A DNA stretch of 64,000 nt from Sphingobacterium sp. UBA5670. Lineage in GTDB: Bacteria; Bacteroidota; Bacteroidia; Sphingobacteriales; Sphingobacteriaceae. The DNA lies in assembly GCF_002420705.1 (NCBI RefSeq), contig NZ_DIIM01000005.1:484034-548033 (forward strand), given 5' to 3'. Below the pieces are notes generated by a model. The model was not told the DNA's origin, searched no databases, and saw only the letters and a list, made by a program, of their open reading frames with translations. Numbering within the stretch: position 1 is the stretch's first letter; each line of letters starts with the position of its first letter. Both the position numbers and the translations under genes were made by a program. Below, in pieces: positions 27,709 to 36,603 of the stretch.

Positions 27709-28857
27709 ATGAAGATAAAGATCAAATTGGCAACAGCCCTATTGTTTTTATGCTCCTTGAGTTCTTACGGACAAAATCCGACATTAAAAGAATGGCAAAA
27801 AGGGGTCATAAAAGATGAGTTTATTTATGATACAGCATCTTTCCCTTCCTGTCATTCCGCTACCATGGCAGAGACCGATCAAGGTTTGGTTTATGCCTTT
27901 TTTGGTGGAACGAAAGAACGTCATCCCGATGTGGAGATCTATGTGAGTAGATTTGAAAACGGAAACTGGTTAGCGCCGGTGTCGGCAGCGGATGGTGTAC
28001 AACCGGATGGCAAGCGCTTGCCGACCTGGAACCCAGTTTTATATCAAATACCTAACGGAGATCTCTTGTTATTCTATAAAATTGGGCCTAAACCATCGGA
28101 ATGGTGGGGCATGCTCAAACGCTCCAAAGATGGCGGTAAGACCTGGTCTGCTGCCGAAAAGTTGCCTGAGGGCTTTATTGGACCGGTGAAAAATAAGCCT
28201 GTTCTTTTGCAAAATGGCACCTTGCTGAGTCCTTCAAGCACCGAAGGAAATGGTTGGAACATACATTTTGAGGCGAGTTCGGATTTTGGTAAGACCTGGC
28301 GTAAAATAGGGCCGATTGCCCGTGGCGCGGATAATCTGGATGCCATACAACCGAGCATACTTGACCACGGAAATGGTCAGTTGCAAATATTAGCGCGCAC
28401 ACGCAACCGTGCGGTTGTGACATCCTGGTCAAAGGACTGGGGTGAGCACTGGACCCCACTGGAAAAAACGACGCTCCCCAATAATAATTCGGGTACGGAT
28501 GCCGTAACGCTAAAAGACGGACGGCATGTATTGGTGTATAACCACGTGCTTCCGGAAGGTAACTTAGCCAAAGGGGCGCGTACACCATTGAATGTGGCTT
28601 TTTCCAAAGATGGCAAGCAGTGGCAGGCCGCACTTATACTCGAGGATTCGCCGATCAGTCAGTATTCTTATCCTGCAGTGATTCAAACGAAAGATGGGCT
28701 ACTGCATTTTGGCTACACCTGGCGTAGAAAGAAAATGAAACATGTCGTCGTAGATCCGAAGAAAGTGAAATTAATCCCAATTGAGGACGGCATCTGGCCA
28801 ACAAAAAAAGGATATAAAAAACCAGACCCTAATGCATATGTTAAGGAAGAAGATTAA
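27709..28857 (+). CDS. Secreted sialidase-like (BNR) six-bladed propeller protein
   Basis: This 382-aa protein has a signal peptide (cleavage near SYGQN). Asp-box repeats are clear: RSKDGGKTWSA (about 142-152), SSDFGKTWRK (about 187-196), and weaker copies SWSKDWGEHWT and AFSKDGKQW. Two conserved patches, SCHSATMAET (about 44-53) and SQYSYPAVIQT (about 317-327), resemble a bacterial and plant group of BNR proteins rather than true sialidases. The sialidase arginine triad was not recognised. Its 3' end overlaps the next gene by about 20 bases. The context suggests an exo-acting pectin side-chain enzyme; the chemistry is unknown. Confidence 0.6.
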   Translation: MKIKIKLATALLFLCSLSSYGQNPTLKEWQKGVIKDEFIYDTASFPSCHSATMAETDQGLVYAFFGGTKERHPDVEIYVSRFENGNWLAPVSAADGVQPDGKRLPTWNPVLYQIPNGDLLLFYKIGPKPSEWWGMLKRSKDGGKTWSAAEKLPEGFIGPVKNKPVLLQNGTLLSPSSTEGNGWNIHFEASSDFGKTWRKIGPIARGADNLDAIQPSILDHGNGQLQILARTRNRAVVTSWSKDWGEHWTPLEKTTLPNNNSGTDAVTLKDGRHVLVYNHVLPEGNLAKGARTPLNVAFSKDGKQWQAALILEDSPISQYSYPAVIQTKDGLLHFGYTWRRKKMKHVVVDPKKVKLIPIEDGIWPTKKGYKKPDPNAYVKEED

Positions 28858-30250
28858 GTTCGTCTGTGCAGTCTGCTTGTTTTTTGTCTCGCTTGTTGTC
28901 CAGGGGCAGGACAGCTTACTCAATTATGAACATAAATTTAAGCAACCCCTGGAAAAAGTTCTGGCAATGATGCAAGAACGGTATCAGGTCAAGATCAAAT
29001 ATGATCCACGCAATGTCAAAGACATTATGGTGGACTACGCACCTTGGAAGTTTAGGGCAGATCTTGTGGGCACAGAAATCAATTTGCTGTATCCCTTGGG
29101 TTTTAAACTGCAGGAGGAAGCCAAGCCCGATACCTATAAATTAAAATCATACGAATATAACCGCTGGAAACCACAGGAGGGTTGGGATTTTTTGAGCTTA
29201 CTGTCCAAAAAATATACGGATCAGGCAAGTTGGGAAAAGAGAAGAGATCAATTGCGTGTTGCGTTGAGACAAGCGATGTACTGGGATAAGCTGCAAAGTA
29301 TACCGAATCAACCGATTCGCCTGGGCAAGGTACGTCGCTATGCGGATTACCAAGTTCAGAATTTTGCCTTAGAAATTATACCGGGAGTCTATATCAATGG
29401 CAGTATCTATTCGCCGCTCAAGCAAAAGAAAAATATACCTGTGGTGCTCTCTCCTGATGGCCATTGGCCGCAGCAGCGTTATCGTTCGGACGCGCAGAAG
29501 AGATTTATCACCTTGGCTCGACTGGGCTGTATGGCTGTAAGCTATGACCTATTTGCCTGGGGCGAATCCCTATTACAGTTTGCGTCGACGGATCATCGTA
29601 GCAGTGAGGCTATGTTGATGCAGACCTGGGGTGCAGCGCGTATTTTAGATTATGTCATGGGTTTACCACAGATCGATCGAAGCAGGATAGGCATTAGTGG
29701 CGGATCGGGTGGAGGTAGTCACAGTATTTTAATGGCTGCTTTAGACGATCGCTTTACGTTGGTCGCCCCTGTCGTGGCAATGTCCTCCTACTTCTTTGGT
29801 GGCTGCCCCTGTGAGAGTGGACTGCCCGTACATTTTGTCTGTGGCGGGACCAATAATGTCGAACTGGCTGCGATGACAGCGCCCAAACCACAGCTGATCA
29901 TCTCCGATGGACAGGATTGGACGAAGGAGACCGCTATTAACGATTTTCCATACCTGCAACATATTTATGGTTATTATGGGCAGCAAAATCAGGTGCAACA
30001 CGCACATTTCCCCGATGAAGGCCATGATTTTGGCTATAACAAAAGGCAGGCACTCTACAAATTCCTGCTCGATCATTTTCATTTAGATCAAGCTAAAGCT
30101 GCCGATATCATCGCGGAGACCGGTATTCAGATCGAGCCGGAGGAATTATTATACAGTTTTGGAAAGAAGGGGGAAAACTTACCAAAAAACGCGATTCGTG
30201 GGATGGAACAATTGAAAGCATTGTTAAAATCATATCAGATTGAACTATGA
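28838..30250 (+). CDS. Secreted alpha/beta-hydrolase, acetylxylan-esterase-like
   Basis: This protein is about 470 aa from ATG 28838 (MLRKKIKF..., signal peptide ending near VQGQD). ATG 28832 is an alternative. The longer frame from 28781 buries the signal and was rejected. After about 120 residues of N-terminal helical region comes an alpha/beta-hydrolase fold. The nucleophile elbow is GISGGSGGGS (S290 most likely), with an oxyanion region PVVLSPDGHWP. The catalytic His is in DEGHDFGYNKR. The family includes deacetylases and other carbohydrate esterases, so it probably removes acetyl or methyl groups from pectin. It overlaps the next gene as ATGA at 30247. Confidence 0.75.
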   Translation: MLRKKIKFVCAVCLFFVSLVVQGQDSLLNYEHKFKQPLEKVLAMMQERYQVKIKYDPRNVKDIMVDYAPWKFRADLVGTEINLLYPLGFKLQEEAKPDTYKLKSYEYNRWKPQEGWDFLSLLSKKYTDQASWEKRRDQLRVALRQAMYWDKLQSIPNQPIRLGKVRRYADYQVQNFALEIIPGVYINGSIYSPLKQKKNIPVVLSPDGHWPQQRYRSDAQKRFITLARLGCMAVSYDLFAWGESLLQFASTDHRSSEAMLMQTWGAARILDYVMGLPQIDRSRIGISGGSGGGSHSILMAALDDRFTLVAPVVAMSSYFFGGCPCESGLPVHFVCGGTNNVELAAMTAPKPQLIISDGQDWTKETAINDFPYLQHIYGYYGQQNQVQHAHFPDEGHDFGYNKRQALYKFLLDHFHLDQAKAADIIAETGIQIEPEELLYSFGKKGENLPKNAIRGMEQLKALLKSYQIEL

Positions 30251-31128
30251 TGAACCGAAAAAAATTTATATGCGATACCTTGGCCTTAATTGGTGTAGCA
30301 GCGCTGCCTTCTGCTGTCTTTGCCGCACCTAAGCAGCGTTACAATGTCGCCGTAATTGATCTGATGATTTTAAAGCGGCAAAAACTAAGTGCATTTGACC
30401 TGGCAAAAGAAATAGGAGCGGATGGGTTGGAAGTTGATATGGGCGGATTGGGCAACCGGATTACTTTTGATAGTAAGTTGGGCGATCCTGCGCAACGGAA
30501 GGCCTTTCTTGACAAAGCAAAGGAAACCGGAATAACGATCTGTTCGTTGGCCATGACCGGCTTTTATGCACAGTCTTTTGCTACGCGGCCGACTTATCAG
30601 CAGATGGTAGGGGATTGTTTGGACACTTGTCAGAAAATGGGAATTAAAGTGGCTTTTTTGCCCTTAGGCGTGACATGCGACTTGGTTAAATATCCCGAAC
30701 TGCGACCTGCTATCGTCGAGCGTCTTCGTATAGTAGGTGAAATGGCAAAAAAGGCCGGTGTGATCATCGGGATTGAAACAGCATTGGATGCAAAAGCTGA
30801 GGTTGATCTTTTAAAGGAAATTGGGTCCAAACATATTCAAATCTATTTTAATTTTTCCAATCCGTTGAAAGAAGGGCGTGATCTGATTCAGGAGCTGACT
30901 ATTTTAGGAAAGAAGCGGATCTGTCAGATTCACTGTACGGATGAAGATGGTGTATGGCTCGAAAACAACAAACGACTGAATATGCCTTTGGTAAAACGGA
31001 CCTTGGACCGTATGGGCTGGCGCGGTTGGCTCGTGATCGAGCGATCTCGCGATGCTAATCTATCACCACGTGCCGTCAAAGAAAATTTTGGTGCAAATAC
31101 ACGTTACGTAAAACAGCTGTTTCAATGA
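30247..31128 (+). CDS. Exported sugar-phosphate isomerase/epimerase-like TIM-barrel protein
   Basis: This 293-aa protein belongs to the xylose-isomerase-like TIM-barrel superfamily (AP endonuclease 2 type). Conserved elements are DGLEVDMGG (about 59-67), IGIETALD (about 175-182) and ICQIHCTDEDG (about 226-236), where acidic and His residues would bind a metal. It starts with NRKKFICDTLALIGVAALPSAVFA-type sequence, an export signal with a Tat-like but not canonical R-K pair. The gene is embedded by 4-bp ATGA overlaps on both sides, between an esterase and GH28. A periplasmic isomerase or epimerase acting on a free sugar is possible; the substrate is unknown. Confidence 0.68.
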   Translation: MMNRKKFICDTLALIGVAALPSAVFAAPKQRYNVAVIDLMILKRQKLSAFDLAKEIGADGLEVDMGGLGNRITFDSKLGDPAQRKAFLDKAKETGITICSLAMTGFYAQSFATRPTYQQMVGDCLDTCQKMGIKVAFLPLGVTCDLVKYPELRPAIVERLRIVGEMAKKAGVIIGIETALDAKAEVDLLKEIGSKHIQIYFNFSNPLKEGRDLIQELTILGKKRICQIHCTDEDGVWLENNKRLNMPLVKRTLDRMGWRGWLVIERSRDANLSPRAVKENFGANTRYVKQLFQ

Positions 31129-32588
31129 AATTAAACTGGATAATATCGCTTGTCGTAGTAGTAATGGGCATGCAGGGATGTCGAAGTCTTCTGGTTGAAA
31201 AGCAACTGGATAAGAATCTTTTGCGTGCCGATCAAGTAGGGGCTGGACAGATGCCCGCTGAGCCAGAAAAGGTGCAATCCCCTTTTACGACATGGAATGT
31301 CCAGCGGCCAACATTTCCGATGCGACAAGATACGGTATTGCCGAATGACGATATTCAGGGTAAGCTCAATCAGCTTGCTGCACAGGGTGGTGGGACTTTG
31401 ATATTGAAAGGGCATCATCATACCGGACGGATTACGCTGAGATCCCATATTAATCTACAACTGGATGCGGGTTCAGTATTAGAATTTGAAAGTGAAATTG
31501 AGGACTTTCTTCCAGTAGTGTTTACACGGAACGAAGGGGTAGAATTATATAGTTTGGGAGCCTGTATTTATGCCAATGGGGCAGAAAACATTGCCATCAC
31601 GGGATCCGGTAGAATTATTGGCCCCGGTGAAGGCAGCGTCCGGAATAAAACCATGACGCATGACGTCATTGAAAATATTGTCGACAGTAAGCGGCCTGTC
31701 GAGCAGCGGATCTACGATGGAAGGACCGCAGATTTTATCTTTCCACCGGCACTCATAGCACCTATTAACTGCAAAAGGGTCTGGATTGAAGGTGTATCGC
31801 TCGAGCGTACCGCTTTTTGGAATATCGTGCCCACTTATTGTGAGGATGTCGTGATCCGTGGGGTACATATACAGTCAATGGGTATACCACGTGGGGATGG
31901 GATCGATATTGAATCGTGCAACCGTGTACTTGTGGAGTACTGTACCCTGAATACCGGCGACGACTGCATTGCCGTGAAAGCAGGACGTGGGTATGATGGA
32001 CTTCGGGTGAACAGACCTTCGCAGGATATTGTTGTCCGCTATTGTTTTTCGGAAAAAGGTCATGGTGGATTTACGATCGGTAGTGAGACTGCCGGCATGG
32101 CCAAGCACGTGTATGTCCATGATTGTGTGTTTGGAAAAACCAATGTTGGTATCCGTTTTAAGACCAGAAGGCCACGGGGTGGTGGCGGATCTGATATTTA
32201 CTTTGAGCGTATCCGGATGCAGGAGGTGGAATCAGCTTTACGCTGGGATATGTTGGGACAAGCCCAACATGTGGGCAATCAGGCTAGTCGTGATTTTAAA
32301 GTTCAGAAGAACGCTCTGACACCACGTTTCTCGGATATCCAAATAAAGGATATCTATATTGATGCGGCTAAAAATTGTATTAAGATCGAAGGTATTCCGG
32401 AGTCTGTTTTGGAAAACGTATCTATTGATCGCGTTTTTGGACGTGGTGACCAGTATTTGTCGATTAAGGATGCTAAAAATATCAAGATTAAAAATAGTGT
32501 TTTTGTGTGTAAAGATACCAGTATCTCAACAACCAATGTTTTGGGGCTGATACAAGATCGCGTACGTGTCATCACGGAATCGCCCTAA
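31125..32588 (+). CDS. GH28 polygalacturonase-family lipoprotein
   Basis: This 487-aa protein has a lipoprotein signal with Cys19 (MQGC) and a right-handed parallel beta-helix. GH28 active-site motifs are present: GDGID (D258 and D261), TGDDC (D279, D280), GHGG with H313, and RFKT with R344 and K346. The enzyme should hydrolyse alpha-1,4-galacturonosyl or galacturonosyl-rhamnose bonds. An exo-mode on unsaturated or short fragments fits its place among exo-enzymes. The start overlaps the previous stop as ATGA, showing translational coupling. The specificity (homogalacturonan versus rhamnogalacturonan) cannot be told from motifs. Confidence 0.9.
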   Translation: MKLNWIISLVVVVMGMQGCRSLLVEKQLDKNLLRADQVGAGQMPAEPEKVQSPFTTWNVQRPTFPMRQDTVLPNDDIQGKLNQLAAQGGGTLILKGHHHTGRITLRSHINLQLDAGSVLEFESEIEDFLPVVFTRNEGVELYSLGACIYANGAENIAITGSGRIIGPGEGSVRNKTMTHDVIENIVDSKRPVEQRIYDGRTADFIFPPALIAPINCKRVWIEGVSLERTAFWNIVPTYCEDVVIRGVHIQSMGIPRGDGIDIESCNRVLVEYCTLNTGDDCIAVKAGRGYDGLRVNRPSQDIVVRYCFSEKGHGGFTIGSETAGMAKHVYVHDCVFGKTNVGIRFKTRRPRGGGGSDIYFERIRMQEVESALRWDMLGQAQHVGNQASRDFKVQKNALTPRFSDIQIKDIYIDAAKNCIKIEGIPESVLENVSIDRVFGRGDQYLSIKDAKNIKIKNSVFVCKDTSISTTNVLGLIQDRVRVITESP

Positions 32589-32627
32589 TCGTTGGTTATG
32601 AATACAGTCGGGGAAAAAAGAAAAAGA

Positions 32628-35363
32628 ATGAAGAATATTTTAAAACAGGGAATCGTTTTAGGAAGCATTTTCCTGTTATTGCTAGCTATGCCCCTAGTTG
32701 GTATGGCCAAGTTATCAGTAACGCGTGTTTTGATAGAAGGACGCGAAAACCCATTGGGTATAAATACATTAAAGCCTTCATTTAGCTGGCAATTGCACAG
32801 CGATAAATTTGATGTGCAACAACAGGCTTATCGTATCGAGGTCAGTAAAAGTGCTCGTTTTGCGAAGCAGGATTTGCTTTGGGATTCCCAATGGGTAGCG
32901 GCAGAGCAATCCCTAAATTTGTTATACCAGGGAAATCCTTTAGCTACAGGTACAAGTTATTACATCAGGATACACGTTCGTGATAATAAAAAGGAGACGG
33001 CCACAAGTGCGGTGCAACGGTTCCACACAGGGTTATTGCAAGCCCAAGACTGGGGCAATGCAAAGTGGATTGCAAAAGATATATTACCGGATTCGTTGGT
33101 CAATCCACTGCCACTAAGCTCCAGTAAGCTCCGCCTGGATAAAAGTTATGACCTTCCGGTTTTCCGGAAATCGGTTCAGCTGAAAAAGAAAATCAGTTCG
33201 TCAATCGCTTATGTGGCAGGCCTGGGACATTACGAGTTGCTATTGAACGGCAAGCGGGTAGATGATGCGGTATTACAGCCGGGCTGGACGAAATACGATA
33301 AAGAAGCCTATTATGTAGTTTACGATCTTACAGAAGCCTGGCGACAGGGAAAGAATACGATCGCAGCCCTATTAGGAAATGGGTTTTATTATATTCCACC
33401 AATTAAAGGCCGATTTCAAAAACATAAAGTGGCTTTTGGCCTGCCAAAGCTTAAACTTAAGATCGTCAATACCTACACGGACGGGACGCAAGAAATCATT
33501 GTTAGTGATGCCGGCTGGAAAACACATCGGTCGCCAATTACTTTTTCCAGCATGTATGGAGGCGAGGATTATGATGCACGGATTTTGCCTGAGCATTGGT
33601 CAGCTCCTGCTTACGATGACCGCAGCTGGCAGCAAGCGCTCATAACGGATGGACCACATCTACGGGCACAGGATATCGATCCGGTGAAAATTATGCAGCG
33701 CTTCGCACCCGTTGGATTACAGCAGGCTGATGGGGGGAAACGGATCACCTATGATTTTGGACAGAATGCATCAGGCATTGTCACCATGCAAATGACCGGA
33801 CAAGCGGGAGATACGGTACGAGTGTATCCGGCCGAATTGCTGACTGCGGATGGACGCCCTAGTCAAAAACATTCAGGAAGCCCCTATTATTATCAATATA
33901 TTTTTGCAAAAGATGGGACGGTATCCTGGCAGCCACGTTTTACGTATTATGGATTTCGTTATGCCGAAGTTCAGTTGCATCCTGCCGGTAGCAAAGCGGT
34001 TCGGATGGATGCGATACAGTTGGCCCATATCCGGAATAGTACGGCGCAGGTAGGAAGCTTTCAAAGCTCCGATACGCTATTTAATCAGATCCATGGATTG
34101 ATCAATTGGGCCATTAAGAGTAATATGGTCAGTGTCTTTACCGATTGTCCACACCGCGAAAAATTGGGCTGGCTGGAGCAGCTACATTTAATGGGGCCTT
34201 CGGTACAATTTAACTTTGATGCTGAACGCCTGTTTGCCAAGTCGCTGCGAGATATGCGACAATCTCAGACAAAGGATGGTCTGGTTCCTGAAATAGCGCC
34301 CGAATATGTACAGTTTGACTGGGGGGGCGATATGTTCAGGGACTCACCCGAGTGGGGGAGCAGCTCGATTATCCTGGCCTGGTATGCCTATCGCTGGTAT
34401 GGAAACAAGGCTTTTCTTGCCGATAATTATGCTATGATGACCCGTTACATCGATTATTTGGGCACAAAGGCGAAGGGGCATATTTTGACACAGGGCTTGG
34501 GTGACTGGTATGATTTGGGACCAGAGCGTCCCGGTGTTTCCCAGCTGACTACCCCGGGAATCACGGCTACGGCAATCTATTACTATGACCTCAAACTGAT
34601 GAAAGAAATTGCTACGCAGCTTGGAAAAAAAGAAGATGCCAAAAAATTTGAGACGTTACAGCAGGCTGTATTCAAAGCGTTCAATCAGCAATTTTATCGA
34701 CCTAAGGGGCATAGTTACGGCTCCGGTAGTCAGACGGCGTTGGCTATGCCGCTCTACGTTGGTTTAGTACCCCAGGAGGCCGAACAGGCAGTCTTTGACA
34801 GATTAACAAAAACGGTCTGTCAAAACGATACGGCGTTGACAGCCGGAGATATCGGTCACCGTTACCTATTACAGGTGTTGCAAGCCCACAACCGTGATGA
34901 TCTGATCTATGCCATGCATCACCGTGATGACAGGCCCGGATATGGTTATCAGCTGCGAAAAGGTGCCACGGCACTGACCGAGTCCTGGGCGGGCCTTTCA
35001 AACGTCTCCAATAATCATTTTATGCTCGGACACCTGATGGAATGGTTTCATACCGGTCTGGGTGGCATACAGCAAGCTGCAGGTTCTACCGCATTTAAAC
35101 ATTTTCGAATCGAACCCAAAATGCTGGACCTGCTGAAGGATTGCGAAATAAGATTTGAAAGCCCTTATGGGAAGATCTATTTTAACCGGGAACAAGCGGA
35201 AGTGTACACGTTGGAGATCCCTGTCAATAGCCAATGTACCTTGGTATTGCCAAAGGGAACTTATCAGGTCAATGGAAAGGCTATGGAGGCCCAAACGGTC
35301 AATGTAAAAGAAAACCATGTTGAATTGCAATTGGGTTCGGGAAAATATACCATTAGACAATAA
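32628..35363 (+). CDS. GH78-family alpha-L-rhamnosidase (copy B, variant catalytic motif)
   Basis: This is a 911-aa enzyme from ATG 32628 (MKNILKQGIVLGS..., signal peptide ending near GMAKL). ATG 32598 and a TTG at 32592 are upstream alternatives that would add a charged tail before the signal. The GH78 domain order is present: RENPLGINTLKPSFSWQL, YVAGLGHYELLLNGKRVDD, TYDFGQNASGIV, then the helical barrel. The usual DCPQRDERLGW motif is replaced by DCPHREKLGWLEQ starting at D506, one residue shorter, with E511 as probable acid. A subgroup of GH78 carries this form. Substrate may differ from the classical enzyme at 24223. Confidence 0.85.
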   Translation: MKNILKQGIVLGSIFLLLLAMPLVGMAKLSVTRVLIEGRENPLGINTLKPSFSWQLHSDKFDVQQQAYRIEVSKSARFAKQDLLWDSQWVAAEQSLNLLYQGNPLATGTSYYIRIHVRDNKKETATSAVQRFHTGLLQAQDWGNAKWIAKDILPDSLVNPLPLSSSKLRLDKSYDLPVFRKSVQLKKKISSSIAYVAGLGHYELLLNGKRVDDAVLQPGWTKYDKEAYYVVYDLTEAWRQGKNTIAALLGNGFYYIPPIKGRFQKHKVAFGLPKLKLKIVNTYTDGTQEIIVSDAGWKTHRSPITFSSMYGGEDYDARILPEHWSAPAYDDRSWQQALITDGPHLRAQDIDPVKIMQRFAPVGLQQADGGKRITYDFGQNASGIVTMQMTGQAGDTVRVYPAELLTADGRPSQKHSGSPYYYQYIFAKDGTVSWQPRFTYYGFRYAEVQLHPAGSKAVRMDAIQLAHIRNSTAQVGSFQSSDTLFNQIHGLINWAIKSNMVSVFTDCPHREKLGWLEQLHLMGPSVQFNFDAERLFAKSLRDMRQSQTKDGLVPEIAPEYVQFDWGGDMFRDSPEWGSSSIILAWYAYRWYGNKAFLADNYAMMTRYIDYLGTKAKGHILTQGLGDWYDLGPERPGVSQLTTPGITATAIYYYDLKLMKEIATQLGKKEDAKKFETLQQAVFKAFNQQFYRPKGHSYGSGSQTALAMPLYVGLVPQEAEQAVFDRLTKTVCQNDTALTAGDIGHRYLLQVLQAHNRDDLIYAMHHRDDRPGYGYQLRKGATALTESWAGLSNVSNNHFMLGHLMEWFHTGLGGIQQAAGSTAFKHFRIEPKMLDLLKDCEIRFESPYGKIYFNREQAEVYTLEIPVNSQCTLVLPKGTYQVNGKAMEAQTVNVKENHVELQLGSGKYTIRQ

Positions 35364-35407
35364 CGTAAATAGTTCAGATTGTACTAACGAAGAAAAAGAG
35401 TAGACAG

Positions 35408-36499
35408 ATGAAAAGATTAATGCTATTGCTATCCATTGCTTTGGTCGGCCCTAAATTAAAGGCTCAGACTCCGGCAGTTTCCAGTGCGGAAATGACAAAA
35501 ATTTATGAAGAAGTAAAGACGCCTTACAAATATGGGCTCGTGTTGGTCCCAAAGCGTAAAGGTGAGCTGATGGATTGTCCGACCATTTATAAGGAAGGAA
35601 AATATTGGTATATGACCTATATTGTGTTTGATGGAAGTGGTTATGAGACCTGGCTGGCGCAGAGCTCGGATCTTTTGAACTGGAAGACCTTGGGGAAACA
35701 ACTCTCCGTGGCACCAGATGGCAGCTGGGATGCTAAGCAGCGAGCAGGATACAATGCCTTGGTAGATACAAAATGGGGCGGGAAGTATAAGCTCAACAGC
35801 TACGCTGGAAAATACTGGATGTCATATTTCGGTGGTTCCACAGCTGGTTACGAACCTGAGCCGCTGGCGATTGGAATGGCTTATACAACTAAAAAACCAA
35901 CACAACCTGTGGAATGGCAACGGTTGTCCAAGCCCGTGTTGACCAGTACGGATCCGGATGTTTCCTGGTGGGAAAATCGGCATAAGCTATTCAAAAGCTA
36001 TGTGATTGAGGATCCTAATAAACAGACGGGGCATCGCTTCGTGATGTATTACAATGCCGTAGGGGACTCCTTGGCAAACAACAAACCCACTCGTTGGTAC
36101 GAACGTATCGGTATGGCTGTGTCAGATGATATGGAAAACTGGAAGAGGTTCCAGCCGAACCCTGTGGTTCACCATCCGGTAGGAATTACGGGAGACCCTA
36201 TGATTCAGCGGATCCATAATACTTGGGTCATGTTTTATTTTGGCGCATTCTGGAAAGACCGTAAAGGGGCATTCAATCGCTTTGCGGCATCCAAGGATTT
36301 AATCCACTGGACCGATTGGGAAGGTGCCAACCTGATTGAATCAAGTGAAAGTTTTGATCAGCAATACGCCCACAAATCTTTTGTGCTGAAAACGGAGGGA
36401 GTTGTTTATCATTTTTATTGTGCCGTTGATAGTAAAGGTAACCGTGGTATTGCCGTGGCAACTTCCAAGGATCTGGGCAAGAGTCAGGTTAGTTTTTAA
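35408..36499 (+). CDS. Secreted five-bladed propeller, GH43/GH117/GH130-like
   Basis: This 363-aa protein has a signal peptide (cleavage near LKAQT). A five-bladed propeller is suggested by repeated strands with SSDLLNWKTLG, SDDMENWKRF and SKDLIHWTDW. D56 (LMDCPTIYK) is placed like a GH43-clan base, and D263 (TGDPMIQR) is a second conserved-looking Asp. No EGP-type acid motif as in the GH43 gene at 17236 was found; QQYAHKS stands in that region. It may therefore belong to a different propeller family such as GH117 or GH130, or to an undefined one. It precedes a GH2 gene and follows GH78. Confidence 0.6.
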   Translation: MKRLMLLLSIALVGPKLKAQTPAVSSAEMTKIYEEVKTPYKYGLVLVPKRKGELMDCPTIYKEGKYWYMTYIVFDGSGYETWLAQSSDLLNWKTLGKQLSVAPDGSWDAKQRAGYNALVDTKWGGKYKLNSYAGKYWMSYFGGSTAGYEPEPLAIGMAYTTKKPTQPVEWQRLSKPVLTSTDPDVSWWENRHKLFKSYVIEDPNKQTGHRFVMYYNAVGDSLANNKPTRWYERIGMAVSDDMENWKRFQPNPVVHHPVGITGDPMIQRIHNTWVMFYFGAFWKDRKGAFNRFAASKDLIHWTDWEGANLIESSESFDQQYAHKSFVLKTEGVVYHFYCAVDSKGNRGIAVATSKDLGKSQVSF

Positions 36500-36549
36500 A
36501 CCGAAGGCAGGATGCATGCCTCAATATAGATTAATGAATAAAGAAACAT

Positions 36550-36583
36550 GCACTACTATCATTGACAGCAATGAAAGTAGTGC
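36550..36583 (+). promoter_or_regulatory. Strong 15-bp hairpin in the leader of the GH2 gene
   Basis: GCACTACT at 36550-36557 pairs with AGTAGTGC at 36576-36583. The stem continues through T-A and CATTG/CAATG pairs, with one A/A mismatch and the tetraloop ACAG at 36565-36568. It is therefore a 15-position stem with 14 pairs. It lies 20 bases before the ATG at 36604. The sequence after the stem is TTATAAATC, which is too short in T for a standard intrinsic terminator. It may be an attenuator, an RNA-processing or stability element, or an operator. Confidence 0.5.
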
Positions 36584-36603
36584 TTATAAATCACCATTTA
36601 AAT

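Noticed and set aside
28781..28837. Longer start for the alpha/beta-hydrolase
   Set aside because: The extension overlaps the propeller gene and puts charged residues before the signal peptide.
18167..28857. True sialidases (GH33) in the two BNR propeller genes
   Set aside because: Asp boxes show only the propeller fold; the arginine triad was not found and the locus targets pectin.
36562..36603. Longer start for the GH2 gene
   Set aside because: It begins inside a strong hairpin and adds residues before a normal signal peptide at 36604.
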